In this document: piece after piece, positions 35,606 to 48,209 of the stretch
Position numbering within the stretch: the stretch's first letter is position 1
How the letters are laid out: every line of letters begins with the position of its first letter
Source: Chamaecyparis obtusa
Taxonomy: Eukaryota; Streptophyta; Pinopsida; Cupressales; Cupressaceae
Reading direction: 5' to 3'
NCBI GenBank assembly: GCA_027943335.1
Contig: BSBK01001156.1
Coordinates: 351,001 to 415,000 of the forward strand
Length of the DNA stretch: 64,000 bases
The notes under the pieces: generated by a model
Told to the model about the DNA's origin: nothing
Databases searched by the model: none
The model's input: the letters and a program-made list of their open reading frames with translations, nothing else
Translations under genes and position numbers: made by a program

Positions 35606-36357
35606 TGCAGAGGAAATGGTGGTAGTTGGATTTAACAAGGTAAGTTTACAAAATTGTTCAATATGGCACTAACCCCAAACCCTCAAATACTTCAAAAGAA
35701 CTTAAATTTGTCTAGACTTCTCCCAATAACCCAAGTTGGTATGAATGACACCTATAGACTCTCCAAACTATCCAAATGCCTAATAGTCATGTCTTGTAGC
35801 CCTGTAGCGATGGTAAATGGCACTTCACTTTGTAAGTTTATAAAGGATTGATCAATTAAATTATTATTTTTGATACCCTTTTCCCCCTATTATAACATAC
35901 CAAAAGAATACTATTGAATCCTTTGGACCATATGTGACTGTCTACAACCGTGGCTTAAAAAATGCATAAAAAGACCCCAATTAACAAAGAAGCCTTATGC
36001 TCCCTTTACCCTCAAGACTCCAAACTTTCAATAGTGTCTATTTATGATTCAAAATGAATAAATCTCAAGGAAATTAGACTTAGACCTTTAGCAACATCAA
36101 AAACCCAAATTTTCTATGTTCAAACCCTCAAATCAAGGGTTTCGTAAATCTACGTCCTCCAATCACTTCAAGGAACAAATGGAAATTGATTCACCTTTAA
36201 ATAAACAATATAAGATGATTCCAATCATCAGATACCCTTATCCTTAAGCCTGATCTTCTACTGCCATAGTATACTGAGTAACTTCACCATATTTCATTCA
36301 CACAAACATTGGTGATCACCCACTCCTCGTACTATTCCTACACTGTATTGGTTATAA
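35606..36357 (-). repeat. G2 5' LTR, first segment
   Basis: Starts TGCAGAGG and aligns with the beginning of 31770-33398, stopping where copia C enters at the tataa target. Confidence 0.9.
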
Positions 36358-37837
36358 TGTTAATATGATTTATAAAAATAGAGAGGGGAGTGAATCAGTT
36401 GTTCTCAGGTCCAGATGTATAAAAAAACTTTAAACTCTTCAACAAATCAGATGTAATAACCAACACCTACTCAGTCATTACTGATTGCATAACAGAAACA
36501 TATAATAGTGTAATCCACTTGTCCAATAGCATCTAACTTGTAAAACATAGAAATGTTCAAACTAAAACCTTCACACAAGTATCAACACCAGCATTTATAG
36601 TGGAAATCCAATTAGGGAAAAACCACTCTGTAACATGTTACTATTATGTTCACTCTTTTGAAGTGAGCTTGGTGAAAAGCCAACCCTGTCAAATGTTACA
36701 AACACACTATCAGGTGTGACCTGGTTAAAGGATTTAAACCACTCTGTTAAAAGTGCACCTTGTTATAGGACTTACATACACTCCATTAGAATGCAACCTT
36801 GTTCAAAGGATTTATACCTATGACTGTTAGGTCAACCTTTGTTAAAAGGATTATGACTGTTACAATGGTTAGAAAGTAGTAGTAGTATTTATTTGAAAAA
36901 AATACAACTCACTTTGCAAATATCAGATCCAATTCCGTACACATAGGCTGGCTTACTCACTGTGAACCTTTACCATCTCTATCATTGATCTTCTCAGAAC
37001 TCTCTTCAAGCAATCACAACACTTCTCCTTCAACCTTCTCTTCTTAGATAGTCAATAACATGAACAACATTTCCAACATCCACTTCTTCTTCAACCTCTC
37101 ACTTAGATTTTCTTAATACTTCCTCCTTTAGGTCAATACATCTTTTGCTGCTTAATCTCCTTTGTAGATCTTAGGGTTTGGTCAAATTCATTGAATCCAT
37201 CCTACATTATGTTCTTTGGCTATCCTTCTAGAAATATCTCGAATCTCTTAATAGATTGAGAATAAAATATTTTACAGTGCATTAAATGCTTTCATAAAAT
37301 CAATAAATAAAGTCAACATGTTTTACATAATCCAAGAATTCAACAATGTCACTGGAAATTTGAATTCTTCCTCAAATGCAAAATACTGACACTCAGTCAA
37401 TACTATGTTCAACTTCTCGGTCTTCACTAGAAAGCTCAGTCACCACATAAACTATTTCCTGGGCTAACACTGGCTTCCTCAGCAATTAACTAGTGTTCGA
37501 TCAACACTGAATTTACTCGGCATATACTAGCTCGGTCAACACTAACAACATTCGGCTTAAACTAGATTTCTTCACTTTTTCTTAGTTAAGCCTACCAGTT
37601 TAGTCTTCATTCTTACTTAGATAAACAATACATTATCTTATCATTGTGCCCCATAATCAAGTACTCATTGAAGTATCAAGATAACTCAACCTTTCCTTAG
37701 GTGCTATTGTTACCAACCTCACCTATCCTCTTAGCAACAATCAAATAGATATAGTACTTTCTTAAATAGAAACAGTCTTACCAGTTAAGGTTTGACATCA
37801 ATGACAACACAATAATTGCTTCATTTCCAATTTAACA
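36358..37837 (-). repeat. Copia C 3' LTR
   Basis: TGTTAATATGATTT to TTTAACA on the + strand, matching 54484-55967 and related to the copia B LTRs. Confidence 0.95.
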
Positions 37838-37850
37838 ATCTCCCTCTTTG
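37838..37850 (-). promoter_or_regulatory. Copia C polypurine tract
   Basis: Minus strand CAAAGAGGGAGAT. A second tract is at 38039-38051. Confidence 0.9.
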
Positions 37851-38273
37851 GCATTGATGGCAACACCATATGAATATCACATGAATTACCAACCAATCCA
37901 AAAAAAATTATGTCCATTAGAAATATTTATAATATCCTTAGCTTCAATATGATACATAATCTATTAGCCATACTTGACCATCCACTAAATTTCTCCCTCT
38001 GTCTTGATCTTCTCATTCTATGTATTCATCTATGATCATTTCCCTCTTTGACAAAAATGCCAAAGAAGCAACAAAAACATACATCCCATAGATGTAGATA
38101 TCATCCCTTCAGTTTAGTAACAATATTTCTCCCTCTATCATCTTTTCTTATGACTGATTCTTGACTTTGCTATGCTTTTCACAACTCTAGGCTGCTCCTA
38201 AAGTGTGACCTTTCTCTGCATCAATTTGTTTGATTTTCTTTGCAGCACATTTGATGCAGTGCTCCTAGCTTGA
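37851..38273 (-). other. Copia C 3' untranslated region
   Basis: Non-coding; holds the second purine-rich tract (38039-38051) followed by GACAAAAATGCC, as in copia B. Confidence 0.6.
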
Positions 38274-40487
38274 CTAGGCATCCTCAGTTAGGGGAAGGAT
38301 CCCTAATCTACTTCTCAGGTATTCATGAGCTTCTTTAGGTAAAGCCTTAGTGAATATGTCTACTAGTTGTTCCTTTGTATTCACATATTCCATGTGGACC
38401 TCTTTATCTTGTACCAGTTCTCTCACGTAATGATACTTGATGGCAATGTGTTTGGTCTTTGTGTGCATCACTGGATTCTTAGAGATGTTGATAGCACTTG
38501 TGTTGTCATAGAAAATGATAATTGGTTTAGTGATTTCTTCTTTCATGCCTACCATCAATTGCTTTATCCATATCAAATTTGAATAGTTCACAGCTGCAGC
38601 CACATACTTAGCTTCAACAATAGATTGGGAAATGCAATTCTATTTCTTGCTTGTCTAGGAAACTAATCTCTATCCAAGAAAGAAAGCTCCACCACTAGTA
38701 CTCTTTCTGTCATCTACATTTCCTGCCCAATCAACATCTATATACACTCTCAGTTCAAACTTGTCATGCTTCTTGTAGTACAATCCATAGTTAGTAGTTC
38801 CCTTCAAATATCTCATGATTATTTTAACTGCCATCATGTGAGTTTCCTTAGGATTGGTAGAGAATCTTGCCACAATCCCAACAACTAATGCAATATCTAG
38901 TCTACTATGTACAACATACTTTAGCTTTCTGATCATAGAGCTATACAAAAGTCTGGTTATCTTCTACAACATCATCATTTTTAGACAACTTCTGTCTAGT
39001 AGCCATTAGAGTACTTATTCGCCTTGAATCTTCCATACCAAAGGTTTTTAGTATCTCATGAACATATTTAGATTGGGTGATGAAAATTCCTTTCTCCATC
39101 TGATATACTTGCAAACCAACAAAAAATTTGATCTCCCCAAACATACTCATTTCAAATTCAGTTTGCATTTCATTTGAAAATTCCTTACACAAGGCATCTT
39201 GTCCACCAAATATAATATCATCTACAAAGATCTTATCTAACAAGATTCCTTTACTTTCTTCGTCTTTCATGTACAGATTGCTTTTGTCATTTGTCCTTAA
39301 GAATCCAATTTGTATTAGGTAGTTATGCAATCTCTCATACCATGCTCTGAGAGCTTGCTTTAGTCCATACAATGCTTTATTCAGTTTGTAAACCATGTGT
39401 CTTTTGTTTGGATCAAAAAATCCTTCTGGTTGTTCAATATACACTTCTTCTTCCAATATACCATTTAAAAATGAAGATTTAACATCCATTTGGTATACCT
39501 TCAAATCTTTATAGGCAGCATATGCAAGAAGAGTTCTTACTCCTTCCAATCTTGCTACAGGGGAAAATGTCTCCCCATAATCTATTCCTTCTTCTTGTGT
39601 ATAGCCTTTGCATACCAGCCTAGCTTTGTTTCTTGTGATATGACCATGCTCATTCATCTTATTATGAAATACCCACTTTGTCCAAATGACATTCTTATTT
39701 TTGGGTCTCCGCTCCAGAGTCCAGGTATCATTCTTCTCTATCTGGTGTATCTCTTCATTCATTGCTTCTATCCAGTCTTCATTTTCTAATGCCTCCTTTG
39801 TTGTCTTAGGCTAAAATTCACATAGTAAACTTGTTGGATCTCTTGCCTTGCTTTTGGTCTGAATTCCAGTATCTTTATCTCCAATAATATGTTCAAGCTT
39901 GTGATGTCTCCTTAAATATTGTGCTAGAATAGGTTCTGCTCTCCTTTCATTTTTCTCATCAAGTTCACCAACAAGATTGTCAGATTCAAATTCTGAATGC
40001 TTAGCAACCTCTTCCTAATACTCAACAGCTTCTTCCTATCACTCGACACATTATTCTTCTCTCTCGGCATTTTTATCCTGATGCTCAACATTGCTTACCT
40101 GAGACTCAACATCAGGTGCAGGTCTGTCACTTTCCTCTTCTTCTGATATATACACAAAAGATATCTAATCTTCTAGTTCACTGTTACTGTCAGCTTCATT
40201 TTTCTCTATATACTCATCAACTTTGACATTCACACATTCCACAATTTTGTTAGTGTTAGAGTTCAAACACTTATAAGCTTTACTTTTTGTGGAGTAGCCT
40301 AGGAATATAACCTCATCTCTTTAGCATCAAATTTTCCATTTCTACTATCCTTTAGTATGTAGCACTTACTTCCAAAAATTCTAAAGTACTTTACATTTGG
40401 TGCATACCCATGCCATAATTCATAAGGTGTCATATTTGTACCTTTTTTTATTTTTACTTGGTTAAGAGTATAAACAAATGTACTTAC
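38274..40487 (-). pseudogene. Copia C gag-pol, C-terminal part (integrase end, RT, RNase H)
   Basis: Continues the integrase C-terminal region from across G3. An acidic linker (39950-40170) precedes the RT. Segment 38941-39762 is open for 273 residues and carries the RT from the [11 protein letters not shown] region through FVDDIIFGG to the end of the palm. A frameshift at about 38945 moves on to the connection and RNase H (DVDWAGNVDDRKSTSGG at 38690-38750). A further stop precedes 38274-38603, which has the ADIFTK-type tail missing from copia B. One frameshift also lies in 40299-40340, by comparison with copia B. Confidence 0.9.
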
Positions 40488-41240
40488 TGATGTAGGAGCA
40501 TCTTGGGTCTTTGAGCAATCTTGCATCAACCAAAAACATTTCTTGATTTCTGTACCTGTTTGCTGTTGTTTTCTTTATAATTGTTGTATTTTTTGGTTTT
40601 GTGGTGTGTGAAGCTTACATTATGCTGAGGACCTATTTGGGGGCCTTCTCCTATGAGCACATAAAGTTTAGATGGACTGTTTCAAAGTTATAGTTGTTTT
40701 CCTTGCCGTCAGAACTGCATTTTCCTGCAATTTTGGTGCTGATTGTTCATGTTGGAAACCTTGATCCATAAGGAATTAACATTTTCTCTCCTAAGGAATT
40801 TTAGAGGACCTAAATTAGTATCATTTCCCAAGATTTCAATCCCCAATTCGTTATGAGTAAAAATTTATGCCCCATTTGCCTCAGGACCTATTTTCTACAA
40901 GTTTTTAGGTGAAACATGTGGTGCTTCTTCTTACGATGTTTCGTGTGATCAAATAGGACCTTTCACCCTTAAAGGAATGTTATTGGGTTATGTGAGGACC
41001 TAAATCCAAAGGCGCATCAATTTATATTCATTCTAGCATTAGTTTTGGTTTAAATCTTGAGACTGGACCTATAATGTAATTAAATGCCTGACTGGCCGAC
41101 CTATGGCTTAGCTGGCTATATAAAGAGTCTAGATTGATGTAGTAGGGAATCAAGAGGAGATCATGAGGAGATGATCATGAGGTAGATCTATAGATAATTA
41201 TCAAGATACATCATTGGAGACAAAGATAGGATGCAAGCTG
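40488..41240 (+). repeat. G3 5' LTR, first segment
   Basis: TGATGTAGGAGCATC onward, matching 51373-52125. Interrupted by copia D. Confidence 0.95.
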
Positions 41241-42439
41241 TGTTAGAAAGTAAAGTCCACCAAGATAACTGAGAGGGGGGGGGTGAATCGGTTATCAGAT
41301 AATTATAAATTTTATCATATTAAATAGCATTTAGCCATGTAATAAATTCAATTACTAACCATACAAATATATTCATACACAATGACACAAGAACACAAGA
41401 TATGTTGACTAGGGAACCTCTTGATCAAAGAGTAAACCCCAGTGGGAATGATGCCCACAAAAGATGCACTAATATGAATATTCCTTGTGAAAGGATGGAC
41501 TTTGTTAGGAGTCTTATGAAATACATTCAGTACATATAAATCCCTATTAGGAGATTTTGAATCCCTGTTAAAAGATTCTAACCCTGTTAAGAGTTATGGA
41601 AGACAGAAGGACCCACTGCCCAAACAACTTCAAGGTAAGATCACTGAACACACTGTCCAAATAACTTTAATATTATTCAGGAGAATAATATGAAATATGT
41701 TACCTCCTTACTATGCCAAACCACACTCACTTCTACATCAGATCTCAATTCCAGATCTCTGTACTTCACGTGTCTTCCTTCACAATATCACTTTCACAAC
41801 CTCTTAGACTCTTTTCTTCACTTCATGCTTACATTCGCATGCAACCAAAACCATGCTCCCACTTCTTTCATATTACAACTACATAAAATAAGGAAAAAAA
41901 TTCCTTCCTTTATACCACACTCAAATAATTACAAATGAGTCGGCACACAATTACAAAATAAAAGTTTCCATATGCTACATCAAAATTGCACAAAATTGTC
42001 ATCTTCCAGATGCAATAACTCTTCACTTGTGCAACCTCCAAGTTTGCATTGTGAACCACATCACCATCAATGTGTCTCAAACTTCCCTTTAATTGTGCAA
42101 AACTAGATTCCATCCCAATTAGGAGATATCATCTGATTTCCACAAACCGCTACTCAGAAACACTGCCTGAATACTACTTTTACCAAAATACTCATAACTT
42201 TCATGAATCAATGAATTATTGTTTGTTCTCTTAACCATAGAAAAATAACATATCAAAGAGTATAACATCAACATCGCATAGCTCCAACTACAATATCCCA
42301 CATGTGTTAATCAAAACATTGTCTTCTTCTCTGCTAGTCTCCAGAATATCATTGTGTTGACATCAATGACAATCATAGTCATGGATGCAACAACAACTAC
42401 TACAGAATGAATGCGAACATATAGCATTAATTCATAACA
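41241..42439 (-). repeat. Copia D 3' LTR
   Basis: TGTTAGAAAG to CATAACA on the + strand; near-identical to 46619-47819. Contains a run of G near 41274 and the block at 41612-41627 shared with the E1 LTR. Confidence 0.95.
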
Positions 42440-42452
42440 ATCTCCCCCATTG
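42440..42452 (-). promoter_or_regulatory. Copia D polypurine tract
   Basis: Minus strand CCAATGGGGGAGA; a second copy with the same AATGGGGGAGA core lies at 42624-42639. Confidence 0.9.
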
Positions 42453-42829
42453 GCATTGATGGCAACATAGATGAAAAACATCTAATGTTCCAAAAATCCA
42501 ATACTGTTGCACTGCTGCACTAATACTCTAAAAGTTCTTCAAATCTTCTTCATCAATCAAATCTTTCTTCGTTATCCCATTAAGTTCTCTCTAACAGATG
42601 GTAGAAAGGGTTTTTCATGTACACTTCTCCCCCATTGACATTAGTGACAAAAATTTCATCACTATGTCAACAACTCAATGTCCAAAGACACTGTTTCAGA
42701 AAATACATTCACAAGAGTCCTCATGACTCAGCTCAGATACACATAATCCCCCATAGAGGAGGTACCAACATCCAATCTAGAAAAAGATAGGGCTCATATA
42801 CCACTGGATGGATGCAACCAACTGCATCA
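42453..42829 (-). other. Copia D 3' untranslated region
   Basis: Non-coding; contains the second purine tract (42624-42639). Confidence 0.6.
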
Positions 42830-45800
42830 TTACTCAAAAGTAGGCTGGGGCATAACCCCAAGCATACCTCTCAGATACTCAAATGTATCCTTAGGAAAAG
42901 GCTTTGTAAATATGTCTGTTATCTGTTCCTTTGTGCTTATGCACTCCAGTCTAACTTCTTTCTCATATACTTTCTCTCTTACAACATGATACTTGATCTC
43001 TATATGCTTAGTCTTAGAATGTAAAACATGATTCTTAGACATACTGACTATGCTGGTGTGTTCACAATGTATGACAACAGGCTCAACAAATTTAATTCCA
43101 ATATCCTTCAACATCTGCTTCATCCAAATTATTTGGTTACAATTGTTTGTTGTTGCTACATATTTTGCTTCTGTTGTACTCTGTGAAATACAATTCTGCT
43201 TCTTATTCAACCATGAAATCAATCTTCCTCCAAGAAAAAAGGCTCCACCACTGGTGCTTTTCTTATGATCAACACTACCTCCCCAATTAGCATCTCATCA
43301 ACACTACCTCCCCAATCAGCATCTGTATATGCACATAGGGTGAAATCATCAGATTTTTCATACCACAATCCATAGTCCATTGTGCCTCTTAAATATCTCA
43401 ATATCCTCTTTACTGCTGCATAATGTGACTCTCTAGGTTCAGCTTGAAATCTTGCTACCATGCCAATTGAATGTTGTATATCTGGTCTAGTGTGTGTTAA
43501 GTATTGTAATCCTCCAATCATGGATCTATATTTTTTCTGCTCAACTGCTAGTGTTTCATCCTTGCTTGATAGTTTGTGTCCTGTAACCATAGGTGTTCCA
43601 ACTGGTTTACAGTTCTCCATTCCAAATTTTTTCAGCAAATCATTCAAGTAATTTGTCTGGCTAACAAAGATACCATCACTATTCTATGTTATCTGTAATC
43701 CCAAAAAGTATTTCATCTCACCAATCATGCTCATTTCAAATTCTATCTTCATTTCATCAGCAAATTTGTCACTAGCTTCATCTTCTCCTCCAAAGATAAT
43801 GTTATCAACAAAAATAACTATAACTAACATTCTATTTTCAATTTCTTTTGTGTATAGATTACTATCTGTTGTTCCTTTAGTGAATCCCAATTTCAACAAA
43901 TACTTATCCAATCTATCATACCAAGATCTAGGTGCTTGCTTTAGTCCATATAATGCTTTCTTCAATTTACATACCATATCTCCTTCTTGAGTCAAAGGAA
44001 AATGTTCAGGTTGCTCAATGTAGACTTCTTCTTCCAATTCACCATTTAGAAATGTGGACTTCACATCCATCTGTTCGGTGTCATAGTCACTGATCTTGCT
44101 TCACCTATAGATTCTTCTCTAGATTCTTCTTTGGTTTCTTCTGTAGTATGATCCTCATTCAACAATTCACTATCATACTCATAGAATAATTCAGTAGTTT
44201 CAATGTTAGGCTGATGATTAGCTTCTTCATCAAATTCATAATCAAGCATTCTTTCCTAAATTTTAAACTTCTGAATAACTTTAACATTTTCACTCTCAAA
44301 AATAGTTTTAGTTCTCTTATTGTAACATCTATATGCTTTTCTCTTCAAAGAATATCCAAGAAAAATACCTTCATCACTTCTAGGGTCAAACTTTCCAATA
44401 TCATCATCTCTCTTTATATAACATTTGCTTCCAAAATTTTTAAAATACTTAATTGAGGGTGCATGTCCAAACCATAATTCATAAAGTGTCTTATCTGTGT
44501 CTACTCTTATTTGTACTCTGTTAGTTGTATATGCTATTGTATTCACTGCTTCTCTCCAAAATGTCTTCGCCAAGTCATTCTCAAATGACATAGCTCTTAC
44601 TGCTTCAGTTACTGACCTGTTTCTTCTTTCTGCAATACCATTTTGTTTAGGTGTTCTAGGGGCTGAAAGTTGTCTCTTAATACCATTCACTTCACAAAAA
44701 GTGTTAAACTCTCTAGAAGTAAATTCTCCACCTCTATCAGATCTCAAACATTTAATCTTCATTCCAGATTCATTCTCAACTTTATTCTTAATGATCTTAA
44801 ACTTATCAAATGCTTCAGATTTTTCTTTCAGAAATGCAATCCACATCATTCTTGTAAAATCATCAACAAGAATCATAAAATACTTTTTTCCATAGAATCC
44901 TCTAGTCCTGGGAGGACCGCTCAAGTCTGTATGAACAATCTCCAACTTCTCTGCCGATGTGAACTTCTTACTAGGGAATGAACTTCTCTTCTATTTAGCC
45001 ATCACACATTCTTTGCAAATCATGTTAGTAGGCTTCATAATTTTAGGCAAATCCCTTACTGCAAGTATAGTACTCATTTTCACAATATTATCAAAGTTTA
45101 TATGACAAAACCTTCTATGCCATTACCAACTGTCATCAATTTTAGTAATCAAGCATGTCATCTCAGTAGAATTCAACTGAAATACATTACCTCTGGTTCT
45201 AGATCCAATTCCAATTAGATTTCCATCTTTATCCTTTATCACACAAGTTTTCTCAGTAAACCAAACTTGATATCCCTTATCGACTAACTGTCCAACACTC
45301 AAAAGATTATGTTTCAATCCATCAACAAAGTAAACATCATCAGTATTAGTCTTTCTATCAAGAGTAATAGAGCCTATACCTTTAATCAAACAAGGTGCAT
45401 TGTTACCAACTCTAACAATGCCTCCATCATAATTGTTAAACTTTATGAACTTCTTCGTATCACCAGTCATATGATGTGAACAACCACAGTCTATAATCCA
45501 ATCAGCTTTCTTTTCAACTTGGGAAACTAATGCTTTTTCTTCTTTAACATCAGATTCAATTTTTTTTTCTTTAATTGCTACAAATCCTATTTCATCATTA
45601 TTCTCAGTATCACTTTCACTCAAAGTTCTTTCTATACTAGCTTCAAGATCTTCATCATTAGCATAATAACATTCCTTAGATCTTTTAGGCTTGAAATTAT
45701 TTATGTACTTCTTAACTCTCTTAGGACATTTAGATGCAAAATGACCATATTCTTGACAAGTCTGACATTTAAAAATTTTCTCACCGTCTGGTTCTCTTTT

Positions 45801-46562
45801 CACAAGAAAGGCAATACCTTCTTCAATCTTCTAATCTTCTTCATTTTTAGATCTACTACTGCTGGCATAATCTCCACTCACACTGGTACTTCTTGACAAA
45901 GTAGGGTGAATACTAAGAGCACTGAATGTTGTCTCCATTCTAGGTAAGTCTCCTGATAACCTTAGGTTCATCTCTATTGCTTCCAATCTTCCAAGAAGAG
46001 TCTCTCTTGTAAAGTTTGTAGTACAAGGTATAAATTGTTCAATGATTTGTTTTGTCTGCTTAAATATAGGATTCAATGTCCTCAAAATTTTCCATATCAC
46101 TTCATTCTATGTCTTTGATCCTGCACAAGATTTTATTCCTGCAATAATTTCTGACATTCTACTGATATAGCTTCTAACAGATTCATCTTCCATCATTCTA
46201 ATATCTTCAAATGCACATATCCAATTATGTAATCTAGCTCTTTTTGCATGTTCATCACCTTCAAAATTAGAGTGTAAATCTTTCCAAATTTCATTAGACT
46301 TCTTAAAACATTTTACCTGACTGTATTCATTCTCTGGAAGTGATGTCAAGAGTGCTTCTCTTGCAAGTATGTTACACATGAATAGATCTACCTCATCTTT
46401 AGTACTTGTTTCAAGATTGTCTTCTTCAATTATAGTCCTTTCATTCTTTGTAATCAACCAATAGCCTGGTCCTAAAAATAATAGATGTGTCTTCATCTTT
46501 TCCTTCCAGCTGTCAAAATTTACTCCATCAAACTTAGGGCTTCCTTTCTTGAAATTCGCCAT
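42830..46562 (-). pseudogene. Copia D gag-pol polyprotein, degraded
   Basis: Start at 46562 (MANFKKGSPKFDG-type copia gag start). Gag (UBN2-like) to about 45840; zinc knuckle CQTCQEYGHFASKC (about 45740-45780) intact; protease motif reads DCGC instead of DSGC (45485-45495); integrase open at 44256-44945 with HTDLSG, VDDFTR, SDRGGEF and [10 protein letters not shown]. The acidic linker (44080-44250) is joined directly to QMDVKS of the RT, so the RT N-terminus is deleted and the frame changes. RT active site is FVDN instead of FVDD (near 43805). A 29 bp tandem duplication in RNase H (43267-43324) shifts the frame again. The last part (42830-43222, 130 residues) is open with the DIFTK tail. Confidence 0.95.
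43267..43324 (-). repeat. 29 bp tandem duplication in the copia D RNase H
   Basis: Two adjacent 29 bp copies differ at two positions (first base and T/C). 29 is not a multiple of three, so it causes the frameshift seen here. Confidence 0.95.
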
Positions 46563-46604
46563 GGATCTCCTTAAGCTGTTAAAATTTCCTTTCAAGGACC
46601 TATC

Positions 46605-46616
46605 ACTCTGATACCA
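46605..46616 (-). promoter_or_regulatory. Copia D primer binding site
   Basis: Minus strand TGGTATCAGAGT, one base off the initiator Met tRNA complement. Confidence 0.9.
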
Positions 46617-46618
46617 AT

Positions 46619-47819
46619 TGTTAGAAAGTAAAGTCCACCAAGATAACTGAGAGGGGGGGGGGGTGAATCAGCTATCAGATAATTATAACTTTTATCATCT
46701 TCAATAGCATTTAACCATGTAAGAAATGCAATTACTAACCATACAAAGATATTCATACACAATGACACAATAACACAAGATATGTTGAATAGGGAACCTC
46801 TTGATCAAAGAGTAAACCCTGGTGGGAATGATGCCCACAAAAGATGCACTAATATGAATATTCCTTGTGAAAGTATGAACTCTATTAGGAGTCTTATGAA
46901 ATACATTCAGTACATATAAAGCCCTGTTAGGAGATTTTGAATCCCTATTAAAAGATTCTAACCCTGTTAAGAGTTATGGAAGACAAAAGGACCCACTGCC
47001 TAAACAGCTTCAGGGTAAGATCACTGAACACATTGTCCAAATAACCTTAATATTATTTAGCAGAATAATATGAAATATGTTACCTCCTTACTATGCCAAA
47101 CTGCGCTCACTGCTACATCAGATCTCAATTCCAAATCTCTGTACTTCGCATGTCTTCCTTCACAATATCACTTTCACAACCTCTTAGACTCTTTTCTTCA
47201 GTTCATGCTTACATTCGCATGAAACCAAAACCATGCTCCCACTTCTTTCATATTACAACTACATACAATAAGGAAAACCATTCCTTCCTTTATACCAAAC
47301 TCAAACAATTACAAATGAGTCGGCACACAATTACAAAATAAAATTTTCCATATGCTACATCAAAATTACACAAAACTGTCAGCTTCCAGATGCAATAACT
47401 CTTCACTCATGTGACCTCGAAGTTTATGCTATGAACCACATCACCATCAATGTGTCTCAAACTTTCCTTTAACTATGCAAAACTAGATTCCATCCCGATT
47501 AGGAGATATCATCCGATTTCCACAAACCGGTACTCAGGAACACTACTTGAATATTGCTTTTACCAAAATACTCATAACTTTCATGAATCAATGAATTACT
47601 ATCTATTCTCTTAACCATAGACAAATAACATATCAAAGAGTATAACATCAACATCACATAGCTCCAATTGTAATATCGCATGTGCGCTAATCAAAACACT
47701 GTCTGCTTCTCTGCTAGTCTCCAGAAGATCACTGTGTTGACATGAATGACAATCATAATCATGAATGCAACAAGAACTGCTACAAAATGACTGCCAACAT
47801 CTAGCATTCATTCCTAACA
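46619..47819 (-). repeat. Copia D 5' LTR
   Basis: Matches 41241-42439; contains a run of 12 G near 46652. Confidence 0.95.
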
Positions 47820-48074
47820 AGTTGAGACTCTGAATTCATAATTTTCATTATATAAGGCTGAAACCTGGAAGGCCTCACAGCTGGGCATGTTGAAAGAAAT
47901 AATATAATTCTGTGTTGTTGCTACCAGTTGATTGTCTCATATCCATTGTGATTTCATTTCTTTCATGTGATTTTATATTTCTTCCATTGTGTAACTCTGA
48001 GTAGGGCTTGGTTGTTGATTCAAGTGGACTCAATTCTTCTTGATTCTAGTTGTATCTACCCTACATTTGCGTCA
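47820..48074 (+). repeat. G3 5' LTR, second segment
   Basis: Resumes after copia D and matches the end of the 3' LTR (about 52121-52375); ends GCGTCA. Confidence 0.95.
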
Positions 48075-48076
48075 AG

Positions 48077-48088
48077 TGGTATTAGAGT
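48077..48088 (+). promoter_or_regulatory. G3 primer binding site
   Basis: TGGTATTAGAGT two bases after the LTR, matching the initiator Met tRNA complement at ten of twelve positions. Confidence 0.85.
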
Positions 48089-48209
48089 TCTTTCTTTCTT
48101 ATGGATTGGTTCGTGGATAACCTTACTAGATTTGTTGTAGGGTGGTAGATCTGAGATCTGACCTATAACTTGTAGAAGGTTACGATCTCGCTGGAACCTG
48201 ATTATCAAG

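Larger units (their letters stand above)
41241..47819 (-). mobile_element. Copia D: Ty1/copia LTR retrotransposon, deepest insert
   Basis: LTRs 41241-42439 (1199 bp) and 46619-47819 (1201 bp), target duplication agctg/agttg (41236-41240 and 47820-47824), primer site and purine tract. It sits inside the 5' LTR of G3 and so is five levels deep: G1, G2, C, G3, D. Its gag and polypurine tract differ from A to C, so it belongs to another copia lineage. The pol gene has a deletion, a 29 bp duplication and a changed RT active site. Confidence 0.95.
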
